Shown here one piece after another: positions 61,301-64,000 of a stretch of DNA of 64,000 nucleotides. The translations under genes and the position numbers were made by a program. Numbering within the stretch: position 1 is the stretch's first letter; each line of letters opens with the position of its first letter. The stretch is from Rhodococcus sovatensis (lineage in GTDB: Bacteria > Actinomycetota > Actinomycetes > Mycobacteriales > Mycobacteriaceae): assembly GCF_037327425.1 (NCBI RefSeq), contig NZ_CP147846.1, positions 1,612,001-1,676,000 of the forward strand, given 5' to 3'. The notes beneath the pieces are model-generated. The model saw only the letters and a program-made list of their open reading frames with translations. It did no database searches and was not told the DNA's origin.

Positions 61301-61918
61301 ATGAATGCTCCTGTTGCGCAGGAGAGTGGCAAGCCCGCTCTGCGTGTCGTGGTGGCCGAGGACGAATCGCTGATCCGGCTGGATTTGGTCGAGATGCTGC
61401 GCGAAGAGGGCTACGAGGTGGTCGGTGAGGCCGCTGACGGTCAGCAAGCCGTGGATCTCGCGGTGGAGCTGCGTCCGGATCTGGTGATCATGGACGTCAA
61501 GATGCCGCGACGCGATGGCATCGATGCGGCGTCCGAAATTGCCGAGAGGCGCATCGCGCCAGTAGTCATCCTGACGGCGTTCAGCCAGCGCGAGCTCGTC
61601 GAGAAAGCCCGCGACGCGGGCGCCATGGCGTACTTGGTGAAGCCGTTCTCGAAAGCGGATCTGATGCCGGCGGTCGAGCTCGCCGCGAGTCGATACACCG
61701 AGATCTCGTCGCTGGAGAACGAGATCGCGGATCTCCAGGAACGCTTGGAAACCCGCAAGCTCATCGAGCGAGCCAAGGGCAAGCTGATGGAGTCGCAGGC
61801 ACTCACAGAGCCGCAGGCGTTCAAGTGGATTCAGCGTGCCGCGATGGATCGCCGTACAACGATGAAGGCGGTGGCGGAGGTCATCATCGAGACCCTCGAC
61901 AAGCCCGCGGACGTGTGA
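61301..61918 (+). CDS. pdtaR: ANTAR-domain response regulator PdtaR
   Basis: A 205-residue two-domain regulator. Receiver: acidic pair in VVAEDESLIRLD, phospho-acceptor Asp65 (LVIMDVKMPRRDG), switch Thr in ILTAFS and Lys in LVKPFSK. A coiled coil leads to the ANTAR RNA-binding domain (LETRKLIERAKGKLMES, EPQAFKWIQRAAMDRRTTMK). In mycobacteria PdtaR pairs with the kinase PdtaS and acts on antiterminator-like RNA hairpins. The kinase is not here, as usual. ATG at 61301, GAAGGAG 10 bases before. Confidence 0.92.
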   Translation: MNAPVAQESGKPALRVVVAEDESLIRLDLVEMLREEGYEVVGEAADGQQAVDLAVELRPDLVIMDVKMPRRDGIDAASEIAERRIAPVVILTAFSQRELVEKARDAGAMAYLVKPFSKADLMPAVELAASRYTEISSLENEIADLQERLETRKLIERAKGKLMESQALTEPQAFKWIQRAAMDRRTTMKAVAEVIIETLDKPADV

Positions 61919-62086
61919 GCAGACCGCTCGAACGCTACGGCGATGTAAAACTTTGGGCTCACAGGTCACAGTCAGGTCACGAGCCGTCTTCTCGTCCATC
62001 GCAGATCGATTGGGACAGCTAGCGTCTGATCCACACATGGGGCGCATCACTGTGCTCCATATTTAGATCGATCAAGGAGACCCTAG

Positions 62087-63427
62087 ATGGCAAAACGGAC
62101 CTATGTCCGCACGGCTGCGGTGCTGGGTGCTGCGTCATTGGCACTGTTCGGCTGTTCATCGAGTGATGATTCCGGCTCGGGTGACAGTTCCAGCACTGCC
62201 AGCGGTGGAAGTTCGGCAGCAGAAGAAACGACCGTCAGCACCGACTGCACGCCAGACCAGGCGACCGCAGGAGCAACCCCGGTCACGACGCCATTGGTCG
62301 TCGGAACACTTCTGCCGGCAACCGGCAGCCTTGCATTCCTCGGACCTCCCGAGGTCGCCGGTGTTCAGCTCGCAGTCGACGAAGTCAACGGATCGGGCGG
62401 AGTTCTCGGTCAGCCCGTCCAGTTGATCCAGGGTGACTCGGGAGACACCACGACGGATACCGCCAACACCACCGTCGACCGACTGCTCGCCGGTGGCGCC
62501 GACGTCATCGTCGGTGCGGCGTCGTCCTCGGTGTCGCTCAAGGTGATCGACAAAATCGCCAGCGCAGGCGTCGTTCAGATTTCGCCCGCCAACACCTCGG
62601 ATCAGTTCGTCTGCTACCCGGACAAGGGCCAGTACTTCCGTACGGCGCCGACGGACGTCCTGCAGGCGCAGGCTCTGTCGCAGCTCATCGCGGAGGACGG
62701 CGCTCAGCGAGTCTCCATCCTCGCCCTGAACGATCCGTACGGAACCGGTCTGGCCACCAACACCGTCGAGAACCTCGAAGCTGCTGGTATCCCGTCAGAC
62801 CAGATCCAGAAGATCATCTACGACCCCAACGCGCAATCGTTCAACGCCGAGGTCGACGACGTGAAGAACTTCGCTCCCGACGCTGTGGCGATCATCGGCT
62901 TCGAGGAGTCGGCGAAGATCATCACCCGTATGCACGAGGTCGGCATCGGCCCGTCCGACGGCACCCTCGTCTACGGCGTCGACGGCAACATGGGTAACGC
63001 GCTCGGTGAGTCCGTTGCTGCAGGTCTGCTCGATACGATGCGCGGAACCACTCCGCTCACCGACGTCGGCACCGCCTTCCAGGACCGGCTCAAGACCGTC
63101 GATCCCGCTCTGGTCGACTTCAACTACGCCGGTGAGTCCTACGACGCAGTCATCATCGCTGCTCTCGCCGCGGAGCAGGCCAAGTCGACTGCAGGCACGG
63201 ACATCGCTGCCAGCATCAACAGCGTCACCAAGGACGGCGAGAAGTGCACCACGTACGCACAGTGCCTTCCACTCGTCCAGGCCGGAACGGACATCGACTA
63301 CGACGGTGTCACCGGTCAGCTGAACTTCAGCGACGCAGGTGAGCCCGCAACCGGTTCGTACGGCAACCTGGTCTTCGGACCTGACAACACCCTCACCACA
63401 GACGGATACATCGTCGTTGGAGAGTGA
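62087..63427 (+). CDS. Branched-chain amino-acid ABC transporter solute-binding lipoprotein
   Basis: A 446-residue LivJ-type periplasmic binding protein. Lipobox LALFGC with lipid Cys23 after a short signal, a Ser/Gly/Thr-rich spacer, then the type-I binding fold (VVGTLLPATGSLAFLGPPEV, GVQLAVDEVNGSGGVLGQ). AAGGAG is placed before ATG. livF lies convergent 266 bases away on the other strand; the permease genes may be beyond the window. Specificity (Leu/Ile/Val or other amides) is uncertain. Confidence 0.92.
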   Translation: MAKRTYVRTAAVLGAASLALFGCSSSDDSGSGDSSSTASGGSSAAEETTVSTDCTPDQATAGATPVTTPLVVGTLLPATGSLAFLGPPEVAGVQLAVDEVNGSGGVLGQPVQLIQGDSGDTTTDTANTTVDRLLAGGADVIVGAASSSVSLKVIDKIASAGVVQISPANTSDQFVCYPDKGQYFRTAPTDVLQAQALSQLIAEDGAQRVSILALNDPYGTGLATNTVENLEAAGIPSDQIQKIIYDPNAQSFNAEVDDVKNFAPDAVAIIGFEESAKIITRMHEVGIGPSDGTLVYGVDGNMGNALGESVAAGLLDTMRGTTPLTDVGTAFQDRLKTVDPALVDFNYAGESYDAVIIAALAAEQAKSTAGTDIAASINSVTKDGEKCTTYAQCLPLVQAGTDIDYDGVTGQLNFSDAGEPATGSYGNLVFGPDNTLTTDGYIVVGE

Positions 63428-63448
63428 TCGATCCGCAGTACTGAATTG

Positions 63449-63492
63449 ACGAAGAACCCCGGTCCGATCCGTCGGCCCGGGGTTCTTCGTTT
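63449..63492 (+). terminator. Rho-independent terminator of the solute-binding protein gene
   Basis: A 13-bp stem (CGAAGAACCCCGG with its complement at 63476-63488), 14-base loop, followed by TTTT. It stands 22 bases behind the stop codon, a textbook intrinsic terminator. Confidence 0.9.
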
Positions 63493-63505
63493 TCTGTGCC
63501 CGGCC

Positions 63506-63629
63506 GGTGACCGAATGAGTCGTTCGCTTACAGGGCGGTTTCAGGTGACCGAATGAGTCGTTCGCTCACTCAGAGTGACCGAGACAGACATTCGCTCACC
63601 CGCTGGGACCGAATCAGGCATTCGGTCAC
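63506..63629. repeat. Four 25-bp imperfect palindromes in near-tandem
   Basis: Copies at 63506-63530, 63545-63569, 63575-63599 and 63605-63629, consensus GTGACCGAAT, 5 variable bases, ATTCGCTCAC or GTTCGCTCAC. Each is an imperfect inverted repeat. Copies 2 to 4 start exactly 30 bases apart. They lie between the terminator of the solute-binding gene and that of livF. No gene is near, so these look like dispersed intergenic palindromes of the REP kind. Confidence 0.8.
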
Positions 63630-63643
63630 CCCCGGACAGCGCA

Positions 63644-63676
63644 GAACCCGGGCCTGTGGAGCTAAGACCCGGGTTC
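63644..63676 (-). terminator. Hairpin downstream of livF
   Basis: A 9-bp stem (GAACCCGGG with CCCGGGTTC) and a 15-base loop, 17 bases beyond the livF stop. There is no T-run on the minus strand, so it may rely on structure alone. Confidence 0.6.
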
Positions 63677-63692
63677 GTGAGCGAACGGAAAG

Positions 63693-64000
63693 CTACTTCT
63701 TCTCCTTGCTTCCGGCTAGGGTGCCGAGGTACAGCTCGATGACCTTGGGGTCGTTCATCAGATTGGTTCCGGTATCGGTGTACGCGTTCCGGCCTTGGTC
63801 GAGCACGTATCCGCGGTCGCAGATCTGCAGGCAGCGACGCGCGTTCTGCTCGACCATGATGATGGAGACACCGGTCGCGTTGATTTTCTTGCAGCGGATG
63901 AACACTTCGTCCTGGAACATCGGCGACAGACCTGCTGACGGCTCGTCGAGTAGCAGCACAGACGGCTCCATCATCAGTGCGCGCCCCATGGCGACCATCT
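63693..64000 (-). CDS. livF: Branched-chain amino-acid ABC transporter ATPase LivF (partial)
   Basis: The last 102 or so residues of an ABC ATPase; the rest is beyond the window edge. Walker B LLLDEPSAGLSPMF, H-loop region IIMVEQNARRCLQICDRGYVL, and the LivF-type C-terminus with NDPKVIELYLG. The Walker A motif and the signature loop are beyond the edge. It energises uptake for a Liv system, plausibly using the nearby solute-binding lipoprotein. Confidence 0.9.
   Translation of the reverse strand, partial: MVAMGRALMMEPSVLLLDEPSAGLSPMFQDEVFIRCKKINATGVSIIMVEQNARRCLQICDRGYVLDQGRNAYTDTGTNLMNDPKVIELYLGTLAGSKEKK

Noticed and set aside
63506..63629. CRISPR array
   Set aside because: The repeats are palindromic, diverge from each other and have spacers of 5-14 bases. 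No cas gene is near.

Overview
The window is high-GC actinobacterial chromosome, most likely Rhodococcus or a close mycolate-containing relative. The evidence is frequent GTG and TTG starts, many ATGA/GTGA stop-start overlaps, a secreted mycolyltransferase-like esterase (56586-57584), a SecA2-type second SecA, a PriA-type HisA, and a gene order from bioB to pyk/tesB and pdtaR that I recall as shared with Mycobacterium tuberculosis (bioB, bsaP, nadABC, his, bcpB, trp, lgt, pyk, tesB). Assignments rest on motifs and family recall; no search was run.

Left part (1-16 kb): an accessory, partly decayed region. It holds a membrane protein coupled to a frameshifted MerR regulator, a truncated membrane-protein remnant, a divergent TetR/SDR pair with an inverted-repeat operator candidate, and a mesX-mesD pair for folate-independent methionine synthesis. 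The LysR gene upstream of mesX is cut in two by an IS3-family element. Further right, two copies of a 42-bp repeat that closely resembles Tn402/Tn5053-family transposon ends flank a lone membrane-protein gene. Then come an AraC-controlled SDR/monooxygenase pair, an SMI1/KNR4-like protein and two small hypotheticals.

Middle (16-30 kb): msrA-msrB and secA2, followed by an IS5-family (IS427-type) insertion with CTAG target duplications. Next are a divergent bioQ-bioB pair with two tandem palindromic operators, bsaP, a DUF2567 membrane protein, an NrtR-type Nudix regulator divergent from nadA-nadB-nadC, an S4-domain protein, a second LysR regulator, a DUF5997 protein, a YchJ-like protein and a LysE exporter.

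Core anabolic block (30-56 kb), nearly all on the + strand: hisD-hisC-hisB, an MFS transporter, hisH, a small membrane protein, priA, an inositol-monophosphatase homologue, hisF and hisI. A MarR regulator and a peroxiredoxin lie on the other strand. Then come trpE, a Trp-cluster membrane protein, trpC, trpB, trpA, lgt, two TM2-domain proteins, gltB-gltD, pyk and tesB. No trpF, trpD, trpG, hisG or hisE is present; PriA would supply the TrpF reaction.

Right end (56.5-64 kb): secreted esterase, family-6-like DNA glycosylase, small hypotheticals, DUF1772 protein with divergent AraC regulator, single-domain AAA ATPase, a tRNA with anticodon CAA but a short variable loop, an ANTAR response regulator (pdtaR), a Liv-type solute-binding lipoprotein with a strong terminator, four spaced 25-bp imperfect palindromes, and the 3' part of livF running off the edge.

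I saw no rRNA, CRISPR array, prophage or replication origin. The observations most worth following up are the Tn402-like ends, the IS-disrupted regulator of mesXD, the unusual tRNA and the palindromic repeat cluster.
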